Origin: Parvularcula bermudensis HTCC2503
GTDB taxonomy: Bacteria; Pseudomonadota; Alphaproteobacteria; Caulobacterales; Parvularculaceae
NCBI RefSeq assembly: GCF_000152825.2
Contig: NC_014414.1
Coordinates: 1,674,001 to 1,738,000 of the forward strand
Length of the DNA: 64,000 bases
Reading direction: 5' to 3'
Made by a program: the position numbers and the translations under genes. The notes beneath the pieces are model-generated. The model searched no databases. It was not told the DNA's origin and was given only the letters and a program-made list of their open reading frames with translations. Of this stretch, positions 8,415 to 17,365 are shown piece after piece (the first letter of the stretch is position 1; every line of letters starts with the position of its first letter).

Positions 8415-9413
8415 TCAGGGCATCGTAATCACGAGTTTTCCCGTGGCGCTCCGGCTCTCAAGTTTTTTGAGCGCCTCCGCCCCCCGTTCGAGGGGGAAGG
8501 TCTCGGTGACCCTCGGCTGGATGGCGCCATCGGCCACGAGTTTCTTTAAGAGAGTGAGATTGGCCTCATGTCCCTTGGGGTCGCGTTGCACCGCCGCCCC
8601 CCAGAAGACCCCAACGATCTGGCAGCCCTTGAGCAGCGGCAGATTGAGCGGGAGTGTGGGGATGCCGGCCGGGAAGCCGACCACGAGATAGCGGCCTTCC
8701 CACGCAATCGCGCGGAGGGCGGGTTCGGCATAGGGGCCGCCGACGGCGTCGTAGATGACATCCGCCCCGTTTTTCCCGCAGGCTTCTTTGAACGACGCCG
8801 ACAGCGCTTTTTGATCGTCGCGGGACAGGTCACCTTTTGGATAGACGATAGCCTCATCGGCGCCGAGCTCTTTGACGAAGTCGGCCTTTTCTGTCGACGA
8901 CACCGCGCCGACGACGCGGGCGCCTATGGCCTTGCCGAGTTCGATCGCTGCGGATCCAACGCCCCCCGACGCCCCAAGAATAAGCAGGGTTTCCCCCTCG
9001 GCCAGGGCCGCCCGATCCTTCAGGGCGTGCAAGCTCGTGCCATAGGTCATGACAAGGGCGGCCGCCTCCTCGAAGGGCATGTCGCCGATGGGAAAGGTCG
9101 CTGCGGCCGGTGCGGCGGCATGGGTGGCAAAGCCGCCGCAAGGGGCCAAGGTGGCGGCGACCCGGTCCCCCACCGATAGATGGGTCACGCCCTCGCCAAG
9201 GGCTTCGACCACCCCCGCCACCTCATTGCCCGGCGCAAAGGGCCGCGGCGGTTTGAACTGATAAAGATCCTTGATGATGAGGGTGTCGGGGTAATTCACC
9301 CCGGCCGCTTTCACGGCGACGATGACTTCCCCTTTGCGTGGAGAGGGCGTCGCTTGCTCGATCAGGCTGAGCGTTTCGGGCCCGCCGGGGGCCGTCGACA
9401 TGAGTGCTTTCAT
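8415..9413 (-). CDS. Zinc-independent quinone oxidoreductase / enoyl reductase (MDR family)
   Basis: 332-residue medium-chain dehydrogenase/reductase of the NADPH:quinone oxidoreductase group. The N-terminal GroES-like fold includes AAGVNYPDTLIIKDLYQ and PFAPGNEVAGVVEALG; the Rossmann half has LILGASGGVGSAAIELGKA and a GADEAIVY segment. No zinc-binding cysteine cluster is seen. The ATG at 9413 is preferred (AGAGGAAATC just upstream) over an upstream in-frame start. It is divergent from an MFS transporter gene with about 70 bases between the two starts, so they may share a control region. The electron acceptor or carbonyl substrate cannot be told from the sequence. Confidence 0.87.
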   Translation of the reverse strand: MKALMSTAPGGPETLSLIEQATPSPRKGEVIVAVKAAGVNYPDTLIIKDLYQFKPPRPFAPGNEVAGVVEALGEGVTHLSVGDRVAATLAPCGGFATHAAAPAAATFPIGDMPFEEAAALVMTYGTSLHALKDRAALAEGETLLILGASGGVGSAAIELGKAIGARVVGAVSSTEKADFVKELGADEAIVYPKGDLSRDDQKALSASFKEACGKNGADVIYDAVGGPYAEPALRAIAWEGRYLVVGFPAGIPTLPLNLPLLKGCQIVGVFWGAAVQRDPKGHEANLTLLKKLVADGAIQPRVTETFPLERGAEALKKLESRSATGKLVITMP

Positions 9414-9485
9414 GATTTCCTCTCTTTTCCGCAGCAAGGTAAAGCAGGGGACCGCGCGCCCCAAGATCCGGACCGAGGAGAATTC

Positions 9486-10754
9486 ATGCCCGCTGTCCAG
9501 TCTCGATCCTATGTGCTGGGGTTGTTGACCCTCGTCTATGTGTTCAATTTCGTCGATCGCCAGATCTTGGCGATATTAGGGCCGGCCATCATTGCGGATT
9601 TGGGGCTGACCGACGGGCAGTTCGGATTGCTGACCGGCTTTTATTTCGCCTTTTTTTACACGGCCTTGGGCCTGCCCATCGCTTGGCTGGCCGACCGGAT
9701 GGACCGGGTAACGATTGTCTGTATCGCCTTGGCGGTATGGAGCGGCTTTACGGTCTTGACCTCCCTCGTTCAGAGTTTTGCGGTTCTGGTCCTTCTGAGG
9801 ATCGGGGTTGCGATCGGCGAAGCGGGGGGAAGTCCACCGAGCCACTCAATCCTCTCTTCCCTTTACGCCCCTCGGGAACGGGGGCGTGCCTTGGGGATTT
9901 ATGCGCTCGGCATCCCCTTGGGCGGGATGACGGCCTATTTCATCGCGGCGGCCATGGCGAGCGGGGGGACAATCGATTGGCGCGCCCTGTTCGTCCTGAT
10001 CGGCCTGCCTGGAATTGTCCTTGCGATTGTGTTGCGGCTTACCGTGAAAGACCCGCCGCGGGGCGTCACCGCGGGAGCCGCGAGGCCGCCCTTTTTCGCC
10101 GCGATGATCAATCTCCTGAAGATCAGATCCTATCTCGGCGCCACACTTGGCATCGGATTGGCGAGTTTTACCGGCTATGCGGTGGCGAGCTTCATCGTGG
10201 TGTACGCCGCCAGGACCTATGACCAGCCGCTATGGTTGGTGCTCACCGCTTTCGGTCTCATCAACGGTCTTGCCTATGGGGGCGGCACCTATCTGGGGGG
10301 CGTGCTCGCCGATCGCTTTGCGGCGCGCTCGGTCGCCTATTATGCGCTGGTGCCTGCCGGCGGGTTGATGCTGTCGGTGCCGTTTTTGCTATTGACGCTG
10401 TGGACAAGTCACTGGGGAATTTTTCTCCTCAGCTTCTCAATCTTCATTCTGGCGACCGGCATCTATCTCGGTCCGACTTTTTCCCTAGCTCAGACCTTGG
10501 CCCCCCCAGGGCTTAGAGCCTCCTCCTCAGCGGTGATGTTGTTCTTACTGAACCTTATCGCCCTCGGTCTGGGACCGACCTACACGGGATGGATATCGGG
10601 CGTTTTACAGGCCGGAGGGGAGGGGGCCGCCCCCGCCGAGGCCTTGCGTATCGCCCTGACAACCCTGTGCATCGCCTCGGCGGGGGGCATCGGCGCCTAT
10701 TTGTGGACAGCAAAATGTCTACCGCAGGACTGGACAGCGGAGACAGGGGAATAA
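9486..10754 (+). CDS. MFS transporter (spinster-like family)
   Basis: 422-residue integral membrane protein with about 12 hydrophobic segments. The pattern FNFVDRQILAILGPAI near the N-terminus, the loop ADRMDRVTIV after the second membrane helix (the MFS motif A region) and RIGVAIGEAGGSPPSHSIL in helix 4-5 are typical of spinster-like/ACS-type major facilitator proteins that move lipophilic or anionic metabolites. The ATG at 9486 has GAGGAG six bases upstream; reading frame upstream of it overlaps the divergent oxidoreductase gene and is not coding. Substrate unknown. Confidence 0.88.
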   Translation: MPAVQSRSYVLGLLTLVYVFNFVDRQILAILGPAIIADLGLTDGQFGLLTGFYFAFFYTALGLPIAWLADRMDRVTIVCIALAVWSGFTVLTSLVQSFAVLVLLRIGVAIGEAGGSPPSHSILSSLYAPRERGRALGIYALGIPLGGMTAYFIAAAMASGGTIDWRALFVLIGLPGIVLAIVLRLTVKDPPRGVTAGAARPPFFAAMINLLKIRSYLGATLGIGLASFTGYAVASFIVVYAARTYDQPLWLVLTAFGLINGLAYGGGTYLGGVLADRFAARSVAYYALVPAGGLMLSVPFLLLTLWTSHWGIFLLSFSIFILATGIYLGPTFSLAQTLAPPGLRASSSAVMLFLLNLIALGLGPTYTGWISGVLQAGGEGAAPAEALRIALTTLCIASAGGIGAYLWTAKCLPQDWTAETGE

Positions 10755-10918
10755 ATCCTTTACATATTGGGCTGAACATCTGGAAAACATCGAGCTATTG
10801 AAGCTGGCGAATCGAAGTCCAACATAGTGAAGACCGCGCTGTTATGGCGCTCCCTTTGTTGGACAATGCGCTTTTGTGGTGAGGCGTTGTTCGAAAACTG
10901 CCTATTTAAGGAGTTTGC

Positions 10919-13330
10919 ATGACTGAGCAGTTCCGCACTTTCCCCGTTCTGCCTCTGAGGGATATCGTGGTCTTCCCCCATATGGTCGTCCCCCTTTTTG
11001 TCGGCCGTGAGAAGTCCGTTCGCGCCCTAGAGGTTGTGATGGAGGCGGATCGCGAGATCCTGCTGGCCGCCCAGAAGGATGCCAGCGATGATGATCCGGG
11101 CGGCGATGATATCTACACGGTCGGCGTCATTGCCCGCGTCATCCAGCTTCTCAAACTTCCCGACGGAACGGTGAAAGTGCTGGTCGAAGGCGGAAGCCGT
11201 GCTCGGATCGTCTCCTACGAGGACAATGACGATTATTTCGAAGCGACCGCGGAAACCCTCGAAGAAGCCGAGGGCGACAGTGTCGATGTCGAGGCCCTCG
11301 TTCGATCCGTAAACACCCAATTTGAGAACTATGTTAAGCTGAACAAGCGCGTCAGCCCCGAGGTGATTGTGTCGATCGGACAAATCGAGGATGCGTCCAA
11401 GCTCGCCGACACCGTCGCCTCGCATCTCAATCTAAAGATCGCCGAGAAGCAAGAATTGCTTGAGATCGCCGATGTCGCCGCCCGATTGGAAGCCGTTTAC
11501 GGTTTCATGGAAGGCGAGATGAGCGTGCTTCAGGTCGAGAAAAAGATCCGCGGGCGTGTTAAACGTCAAATGGAAAAGACCCAGCGTGAGTATTATCTGA
11601 ATGAGCAAATGAAGGCCATTCAGAAAGAACTTGGCGAGGGCGATGACGGCAAGGACGAACTGGCGGAGATCGAACAAAAGATCGAGAAAGCCAAGCTGCC
11701 GAAAGAAGCTAAGGCTAAGGCCGAGGCAGAGCTGAAAAAGCTGCGTCAGATGTCGCCGATGTCGGCGGAGTCCACCGTGGTACGTAATTACCTCGATTGG
11801 CTGACGTCTATTCCGTGGTCGTCTAAATCCAAGATCAGGATCGATCTCGACAAGGCAATCAGCCAACTCGACGAAGATCATTATGGGCTGGAAAAGGTCA
11901 AAGAACGGATCTTGGAATATTTGGCCGTGCAAAAACGGACCAACAAGTTGAAGGGACCGATCCTGTGTCTCGTCGGGCCGCCCGGCGTCGGGAAGACGTC
12001 CCTTGGCAAGTCGGTGGCAAAAGCCGTCGGTCGCGAATTTGTCCGGGTCTCCCTCGGGGGGGTGCGCGACGAAGCGGAAATCCGTGGCCATCGTCGGACC
12101 TATATCGGCTCCATGCCCGGTAAGATCATTCAGTCGATGAAGAAGGTGAAGAAGTCGAACCCCCTCTTTCTGCTCGATGAAATCGACAAGATGGGCCAAG
12201 ACTTCCGTGGCGATCCCGCCTCGGCCCTCCTCGAAGTGCTCGATCCGGCGCAGAATGATACTTTCTCCGATCACTATCTCGAGGTCGATTACGATCTGTC
12301 CGACGTGATGTTCGTGACGACGGCGAATTCGCTGAACATGCCGCAGCCCTTGCTCGATCGGATGGAGATCATCCGGATTCCGGGTTACACGGAGGATGAG
12401 AAGGTTGAGATCGCCCGCCGCCACCTCATTCCGGCCCAGTTGGAAAATCATGGCCTGAAAGAGGGGGAGTTCGAACTGACGGATGATGGTCTGCGCAATT
12501 TGATCCGTCTGTACACCCGTGAAGCCGGGGTTCGGAATCTGGAACGCGAATTGGCGAATTTGGCGCGTAAGGCTGTGCGGCGTCTCGAACAAGGGGACGA
12601 AGCGGGGACGGTGGTCGTCAATGCCGACTCATTGCCCGATTTCTCCGGGGTGACTAAATATCGCTATGGCGAGATCGAAGGCGATGATATCATCGGTGTC
12701 GTGACGGGGCTTGCCTGGACCGAAACCGGCGGCGACATCCTCAAGATCGAGGCTGTGAAAATGCCCGGTAAGGGGCGTATGACCCCCACGGGCAATCTGA
12801 AAGACGTCATGAAGGAGAGTGTCTCTGCTGCGGCGTCCTATGTGCGGTCGCGGGCGATCGAGTTCGGCATCAAGCCGACCGAGTTTGATCGTCGGGATAT
12901 TCACATTCACGTGCCGGAGGGGGCAACGCCAAAGGATGGCCCTTCCGCCGGGGTGGCGATGGCTGCGGCTATCGTCTCGACGCTGACGGAAATTCCGGTG
13001 CGGAAGGATATCGCGATGACCGGTGAGATTTCCTTGCGCGGACGGGTGCTGGCTATCGGGGGGCTGAAGGAAAAGCTTCTGGCGGCGCTCAGGGCCGGGA
13101 CGAAAACCGTCCTGATCCCCGCGGAGAACGAAAAGGATCTCGCGGAGATTCCCGATAATGTCAAAAATGTGCTGGAGATCATCCCGGTGGAACATGTCGA
13201 CGATGTGTTGAAACACGCCCTGACCGGGCCTTTGACGCCGATTGAATGGGATGAAGCGGCAGAGGAGCTTGCGGCTAAGGCGCGGGCGGCACAGACGGTC
13301 GATGACGGTCCGGTCGTTGTGACGCACTAG
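10919..13330 (+). CDS. lon: ATP-dependent protease Lon
   Basis: 803 residues, the usual length for bacterial LonA. It degrades misfolded and regulatory proteins in the cytoplasm; in Caulobacter its targets include cell-cycle regulators. Domains in order: substrate-recognition N domain (about 8-205), coiled-coil region, AAA+ module with Walker A GPPGVGKT at 353-360 and Walker [11 protein letters not shown], then the protease domain with the Ser-Lys dyad in [10 protein letters not shown] (Ser676) and [10 protein letters not shown] (Lys719). AAGGAG lies eight bases before the ATG. I saw no clear sigma-32 promoter in the 164 bases upstream. The usual clpX and hupB neighbours are not here; it stands alone and is followed by hairpin repeats. 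Confidence 0.98.
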   Translation: MTEQFRTFPVLPLRDIVVFPHMVVPLFVGREKSVRALEVVMEADREILLAAQKDASDDDPGGDDIYTVGVIARVIQLLKLPDGTVKVLVEGGSRARIVSYEDNDDYFEATAETLEEAEGDSVDVEALVRSVNTQFENYVKLNKRVSPEVIVSIGQIEDASKLADTVASHLNLKIAEKQELLEIADVAARLEAVYGFMEGEMSVLQVEKKIRGRVKRQMEKTQREYYLNEQMKAIQKELGEGDDGKDELAEIEQKIEKAKLPKEAKAKAEAELKKLRQMSPMSAESTVVRNYLDWLTSIPWSSKSKIRIDLDKAISQLDEDHYGLEKVKERILEYLAVQKRTNKLKGPILCLVGPPGVGKTSLGKSVAKAVGREFVRVSLGGVRDEAEIRGHRRTYIGSMPGKIIQSMKKVKKSNPLFLLDEIDKMGQDFRGDPASALLEVLDPAQNDTFSDHYLEVDYDLSDVMFVTTANSLNMPQPLLDRMEIIRIPGYTEDEKVEIARRHLIPAQLENHGLKEGEFELTDDGLRNLIRLYTREAGVRNLERELANLARKAVRRLEQGDEAGTVVVNADSLPDFSGVTKYRYGEIEGDDIIGVVTGLAWTETGGDILKIEAVKMPGKGRMTPTGNLKDVMKESVSAAASYVRSRAIEFGIKPTEFDRRDIHIHVPEGATPKDGPSAGVAMAAAIVSTLTEIPVRKDIAMTGEISLRGRVLAIGGLKEKLLAALRAGTKTVLIPAENEKDLAEIPDNVKNVLEIIPVEHVDDVLKHALTGPLTPIEWDEAAEELAAKARAAQTVDDGPVVVTH

Positions 13331-13331
13331 A

Positions 13332-13437
13332 GCATTTTCAAGCGAAGTGGGCACCGGTTCGCGTCAAGAAAATGCGGCAAACGAAGACTCGGCGCATTTT
13401 CAAGCGAAGTGGGCACCGGTTCGCGTCAAGAAAATGC
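13332..13437. repeat. Two copies of a palindromic intergenic repeat
   Basis: Two near-identical 44-base elements, 13332-13375 and 13394-13437, 62 bases apart. Each has outer arms GCATTTTC/GAAAATGC and inner arms GCGAA/TTCGC around GTGGGCACCGG, so it can fold into a two-part hairpin. Variants of the same element with changed but still pairing arms lie at 26620-26783. Similar elements are widely scattered between genes in alphaproteobacterial genomes (from memory of related genomes). They follow lon directly. Confidence 0.85.
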
Positions 13438-13452
13438 GATGAAAAAGAACGC

Positions 13453-13493
13453 TAGAGCCGTTTCACAGCTAAGCTTGATGTGAAACGGCTCTA
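13453..13493. repeat. Perfect 15-base inverted repeat
   Basis: TAGAGCCGTTTCACA at 13453-13467 and its exact complement TGTGAAACGGCTCTA at 13479-13493, with an 11-base centre containing AAGCTT. It lies just after the two hairpin repeats and probably belongs to the same mosaic repeat. There is no T-run, so it is not an obvious terminator. Confidence 0.85.
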
Positions 13494-13538
13494 AGCTGGT
13501 CCGTGAGGGATCAATATTTCTGACACTTTAAGGATCAT

Positions 13539-13570
13539 GGCCGCCCCCCTTCGGGCGGTCTTTTTGTTTT
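13539..13570 (+). terminator. Intrinsic terminator downstream of lon
   Basis: Stem GGCCGCCC (13539-13546) with GGGCGGTC (13553-13560), one G-T wobble and a six-base loop, followed by TTTTTGTTTT. It ends transcription coming from lon through the repeat region. Confidence 0.8.
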
Positions 13571-13641
13571 GCCTTGGCTGGCGAAGGGGGGGCTAGCGAA
13601 GGGGGTTGGTACCTGGTGCAGGAGAGTTCCTGGTGAGGGCT

Positions 13642-14799
13642 CTACCGTCGACCGGCGATTCGTCCGGGCTGGCGTAGCAATAGGCGGTGGGCCAGATAGT
13701 CTGGGTCCGCATCGATCAACCCATCGGCAATGAACGGCGCCTCGGAGAAATGGGCGAGGGCGACCCCCGCCTCGAAACAGCCTGAGATAGCGGCCCCGAT
13801 CCGGCGCGACGTGTCGAATTTGGTGATAATGGCCCGCCTCACGCCCACATCGGCAAAGGCCTGGATCCAGTCGACATGCTCCTGAAGGTCGCCGGAGGCC
13901 GGGATGACGAGGATCGGTTCGGCCCCCAGAACATCTCGAAAGGCGCGCATCGCCGCGACATCGGCATTCGCATAGGGGCTGACCCCCGGGGTATCGAGAA
14001 CCAAAGGTTCGGCGGGGCGGTCATGACGGAGGATTTCCGCGACATGGTCCGGGTCCTCAATCGCCCAGAACCGCGTATCAAGGGCCTCGGCATAGGTTTG
14101 CATCTGCTCGATGGCGCCGGCGCGACCGATATCGGCACTCATGAAGGCAATCCGCCCGCCTTCATCCGCGGCGCGCGCCGCCAATTTGGCGGCGCAGGAG
14201 GTTTTGCCCGCCCCCGTCTGGCCCACCAACATGATCGGCGCCGGCGGAAGGGGGGCCACCGGCGCAAATCGCAGGGTGTCGGCTAAGGCATCGGACAGGC
14301 GTTCGGCGTCGGTCCGGCCCGTGCTCTTTTCAATCGTTGTGGCCAGGCGATCGAGAAGGCCGGCAGAGAGGGATTGCCGCCCGATCAGTTCCTCAAGATA
14401 GCTCCGCGCGGGATTGGCGTAACGGTCAGAGCGGTCGAGATGGCGGCTGAAATCTCCGCGCAGGGAGGACATCGCGCCCCGGCGCGCGCCCTGCTCAACG
14501 CGGCTGCCGAATTCGCGTTGATCGCCGAAACGGGTCGCCTCGACGGTGACGTCTTCCCCGCCGCCAAGGGAGGGGGCGGGTTTGGGCCGTGGAGCTCGAC
14601 CGAACAGACCGCCGCTGCCCTCGCCGTCGAGGGGGGTGCCCTTGCGGATTGCTCTTAATTCTACCTGACCATCGCTGTGTCGTCGGGTGGAGAGCACAAC
14701 GGCGTCGTCGCCAAGGGCGGCGCGCATTAACCGCTTCGCCTCGTTCACCGTCTCGCCTGTGAAGGTCTGGTAGCTCATGTCCCCGCCATGGTGTGACAT
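13642..14799 (-). CDS. flhF: FlhF-like SRP-type GTPase
   Basis: 385-residue SRP54/FtsY/FlhF-class GTPase. The N-terminal YQTFTGETVNEAKRLMRAALG (residues 10-30) is the short conserved start of FlhF, followed by a low-complexity linker to about residue 125. The NG domain carries G1 GQTGAGKT at 193-200, G3 DTPG at 269-272 and G4 TKFD at 326-329. FlhF positions the flagellum or its basal components at the pole. The start at 14799 has AGGAAG about four bases upstream; the internal Met at 14778 is an alternative. No other flagellar gene lies nearby, so here it is separated from any flagellar operon. G4 is TKFD rather than the more usual TKLD. The paralogue could serve polar placement of another machine; FlhF is the best single call. 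Confidence 0.8.
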   Translation of the reverse strand: MSHHGGDMSYQTFTGETVNEAKRLMRAALGDDAVVLSTRRHSDGQVELRAIRKGTPLDGEGSGGLFGRAPRPKPAPSLGGGEDVTVEATRFGDQREFGSRVEQGARRGAMSSLRGDFSRHLDRSDRYANPARSYLEELIGRQSLSAGLLDRLATTIEKSTGRTDAERLSDALADTLRFAPVAPLPPAPIMLVGQTGAGKTSCAAKLAARAADEGGRIAFMSADIGRAGAIEQMQTYAEALDTRFWAIEDPDHVAEILRHDRPAEPLVLDTPGVSPYANADVAAMRAFRDVLGAEPILVIPASGDLQEHVDWIQAFADVGVRRAIITKFDTSRRIGAAISGCFEAGVALAHFSEAPFIADGLIDADPDYLAHRLLLRQPGRIAGRR

Positions 14800-14853
14800 T
14801 ATCTTCCTAACGTCTCTACGGCAGGGATGGAAGGGAGGGCGTTCTATCAAGTA

Positions 14854-14901
14854 AATTGAAAAAGCTGCCCCGTCCCAAGGGACCAGGCAGCTTTTTCAAT
14901 T
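14854..14901. terminator. Bidirectional intrinsic terminator
   Basis: Perfect 16-base arms: AATTGAAAAAGCTGCC at 14854-14869 and its complement at 14886-14901, with an inner GTCCC/GGGAC stem in the loop. The A-run on one side and T-run on the other allow termination in both directions. It lies just after sciP on the minus strand and separates it from the flhF-like gene. Confidence 0.85.
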
Positions 14902-14918
14902 TTCTAACGCCGATCCGG

Positions 14919-15209
14919 TCAACGATATTGTTGAATTCGCGTCGCTCTCAGCCCCTGCATGCCATGCCGATCGATGGCTTTCTCCCAGGAAGCGTATTCC
15001 TCGCTCGTGAGGTTATATCTTTGACAGGCGCTTTCGAGGCTTAAGAGTCCGCCCCGAACCGCTGCCACCACTTCCGCCTTTCGGCGGATCACCCATCTTT
15101 TCGTCGAGGCCGGTGGAAGATCCTTGATCGTTAGCGCGCTCCCATCGGGTCCGATAACGAAAGGCTCTTTTTTCTCCACTCGGACCTGTCTAGCGAACGC
15201 ATCCATCAT
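14919..15209 (-). CDS. sciP: SciP-type CtrA inhibitor (DUF1153)
   Basis: 96-residue small DNA-binding regulator. In Caulobacter SciP binds CtrA-controlled promoters and blocks CtrA-dependent activation in G1 cells. The family core is nearly intact: EPFVIGPDGSALTIKDLPP, then TKRWVIRRKAEVVAAVRGGL, LSLESACQRYNLTSEEYASW as a helix-turn-helix, and IDRHGMQGLRATRIQQYR at the C-terminus. The ATG at 15209 (MMDAFARQV) gives the usual length; the frame remains open upstream but those 54 residues are unlike the family. The ribosome-binding site is weak. It is divergent from aspS and followed by a strong terminator, so it is a single-gene unit. Its presence places the organism among alphaproteobacteria with a CtrA cell-cycle circuit. 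Confidence 0.93.
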   Translation of the reverse strand: MMDAFARQVRVEKKEPFVIGPDGSALTIKDLPPASTKRWVIRRKAEVVAAVRGGLLSLESACQRYNLTSEEYASWEKAIDRHGMQGLRATRIQQYR

Positions 15210-15521
15210 GGCTACTACACAACTCCCACTGATCCCAAGTTCGTCAGTCTTGACTGGATCATCTCTACAGAATTGCTCTGAAGAAACGGCTAAGTTGAAT
15301 GGTAAACAAAGAGTATGTTTAACGGCCTTTTCTAATATATTTGTTCCACAGAAGAACACTTGTCTCGTCACAGGTCACCAAATCTTGCCGAAACATGAAT
15401 AGCGGCCATGCGCGGCCGGATGGTCGCGAAGAAAAAATCAGTGATGGCGAGCGAGTTGACGCTCCCCCCGGCGGGCGCCATGGGTCGTGTTCAATCCATG
15501 GATCAGGATGAGGAGACGGGC
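15210..15521. other. Divergent control region of sciP and aspS
   Basis: About 310 bases between the sciP and aspS starts. The middle (15290-15350) is A/T-rich, including TTTAACGG and TCTAATATATT, and should hold the two promoters. I searched for the CtrA full site TTAA-N7-TTAA by eye and found none exact here. The open frames that extend upstream from both genes into this region lack family similarity and are treated as non-coding. Confidence 0.55.
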
Positions 15522-17330
15522 ATGACCCCCTATCGAACCCACACTTGCGGTGCCTTACGAAAAGGCGATGTGGGGTCCAATGTGACACTCTCTGGTTGGG
15601 TTCACCGAAAGCGCGACCATGGGGGACTGTTGTTCATCGATCTTCGGGACCATCACGGCCTTACCCAATTGGTGATCGAGCCCGAGGCGCCTTTTTTCGC
15701 CGAGGTCGAAGCGGTCAGAGCCGAAAGCGTGATTTCCGTCGAGGGCGAGGTGATCGCGCGCGGGGACGAGGTCGTCAATCCGTCGCTGCCGACTGGAGAG
15801 ATCGAAATCCGGCTGAGCCGGTTTGAGGTCTTGAGCGCGGCGGGGGATTTACCGCTGCCGGTTTTCGGCGAACCCGACTATCCAGAAGATATCCGCATGC
15901 GCCATCGCTATCTCGATCTGCGGCGAGAGACGATGCACAAGAATATCGTCCTTAGGTCCCGCGTGATCAGCCAATTGCGCAAGGGGATGGAGCAGCGGGA
16001 ATTCACCGAATATCAGACGCCGATCCTCACCGCCTCTTCTCCCGAAGGGGCACGGGACTTTCTTGTTCCCTCCAGGTTGCATCCCGGCAAGTTCTTTGCG
16101 CTGCCACAGGCGCCGCAGATCTTTAAGCAATTGATCATGGTGTCGGGGTTTGACCGCTATTTCCAGATCGCCCCCTGCTTCAGAGACGAGGATGCACGGG
16201 CTGACCGTTCGGCGGGGGAATTCTATCAGCTCGATCTCGAGATGAGCTTCGTTGAGCAGCAGGATGTCTTCGATGCAACGGCGCCTGTCATCCATGAGGC
16301 CTTTGCCCTGTTCGCAGGCGACCGCCGTGTCGATCCTTACAAAGAGTGGCCGCAAATTCCCTATGCGGAATCACTACTGAAATACGGCAATGACAAGCCT
16401 GATCTCCGCCTGCCGTCGAGCCTCGACATGCAGGTGGTGACCGAGCATTTCAAAGGGTCGGGCTTCAAGATCTTTGCCTCGATCGCCGAGGATCCCGAAC
16501 AGCAGATCCGGGCCATCCCCGCGCCCGGCGGCGGCAGCCGGGCCTTCTGTGACCGGATGAATAGCTGGGCCCAGAAAGAGGGGCTGCCGGGCATGGGATA
16601 TATCATGTTCGATGAGGCCGATGGCAAAGGCCCGGTGGCCAAGAATATCGGCCCTGAACGGACGGCCGCCATCAAGGCGCAACTCGGCCTTGGGGCCGGC
16701 GATGCGGCCTTTTTCGTCGCGGGAAAGGTCGAAAGCTTCGAAGCCATTGCGGGCAGGGCGCGGGTCCAGATCGGGCGGGAACTTGGCCATCTCGACGAGG
16801 ACCGGTTCGCTTTTGCCTGGATCGTCGATTTCCCGATGTATGAATGGGACGAAGAGAATAAAAAGGTCGAGTTCGGCCACAATCCCTTTTCAATGCCGAA
16901 AGGGGGACTTTCGGCGCTGGAAAAGGCCACGACTCCCGAGGCGCAACTCGCCCTTAAGGCCAATCAATATGACCTTGTATGCAATGGCTATGAGCTGGGG
17001 TCGGGGGCGATCAGAAACCACCTGCCGGAGGTTATGTATCGTGCCTTTGCGATTGCTGGATACGGTGCCGATGTGGTCGAGGACAAATTCGGCGGTATGC
17101 TGAATGCCTTCCGCTACGGGGCGCCCCCCCATGGCGGCGCGGCCTTCGGTGTGGACCGCATCGTCATGCTTCTGGCAGGTGTTGAGAATATCCGAGAGGT
17201 GACGATGTTCCCCCTGACGCAGAATGCGGAGGACTATCTGCTCGGCGCACCGGCGGAGGCGAGTGCCGAGCAGCTCAAAGAGCTTCACATCAGGCTTGCC
17301 AAACCAATCGCTGAGAAAAAAGTCCCTTAA
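15522..17330 (+). CDS. aspS: Aspartyl-tRNA synthetase, probably non-discriminating
   Basis: 602-residue class II synthetase, the bacterial-type length with the inserted GAD domain. It charges tRNA-Asp with aspartate. The N-terminal OB-fold anticodon domain has [20 protein letters not shown]; motif 2 is [10 protein letters not shown] and motif 3 [15 protein letters not shown]. His33 in RDHGG corresponds to the residue that is His in non-discriminating bacterial enzymes and Leu in the E. coli enzyme, so it may also charge tRNA-Asn for later amidation by GatCAB (inference). The ATG at 15522 has GAGGAG nearby and begins the family-like sequence TPYRTHTCG; upstream in-frame residues do not belong. 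It is transcribed divergently from sciP and lies 35 bases before a TonB-receptor gene. Confidence 0.96.
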   Translation: MTPYRTHTCGALRKGDVGSNVTLSGWVHRKRDHGGLLFIDLRDHHGLTQLVIEPEAPFFAEVEAVRAESVISVEGEVIARGDEVVNPSLPTGEIEIRLSRFEVLSAAGDLPLPVFGEPDYPEDIRMRHRYLDLRRETMHKNIVLRSRVISQLRKGMEQREFTEYQTPILTASSPEGARDFLVPSRLHPGKFFALPQAPQIFKQLIMVSGFDRYFQIAPCFRDEDARADRSAGEFYQLDLEMSFVEQQDVFDATAPVIHEAFALFAGDRRVDPYKEWPQIPYAESLLKYGNDKPDLRLPSSLDMQVVTEHFKGSGFKIFASIAEDPEQQIRAIPAPGGGSRAFCDRMNSWAQKEGLPGMGYIMFDEADGKGPVAKNIGPERTAAIKAQLGLGAGDAAFFVAGKVESFEAIAGRARVQIGRELGHLDEDRFAFAWIVDFPMYEWDEENKKVEFGHNPFSMPKGGLSALEKATTPEAQLALKANQYDLVCNGYELGSGAIRNHLPEVMYRAFAIAGYGADVVEDKFGGMLNAFRYGAPPHGGAAFGVDRIVMLLAGVENIREVTMFPLTQNAEDYLLGAPAEASAEQLKELHIRLAKPIAEKKVP

Positions 17331-17365
17331 GTCGCGACGGCGCGAAGGGGATAGGAGAGACGTCA

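Noticed and set aside
15210-15521. A CtrA full site in the sciP/aspS region
   Set aside because: No TTAA-N7-TTAA match could be found by eye; only partial TTAA words occur.
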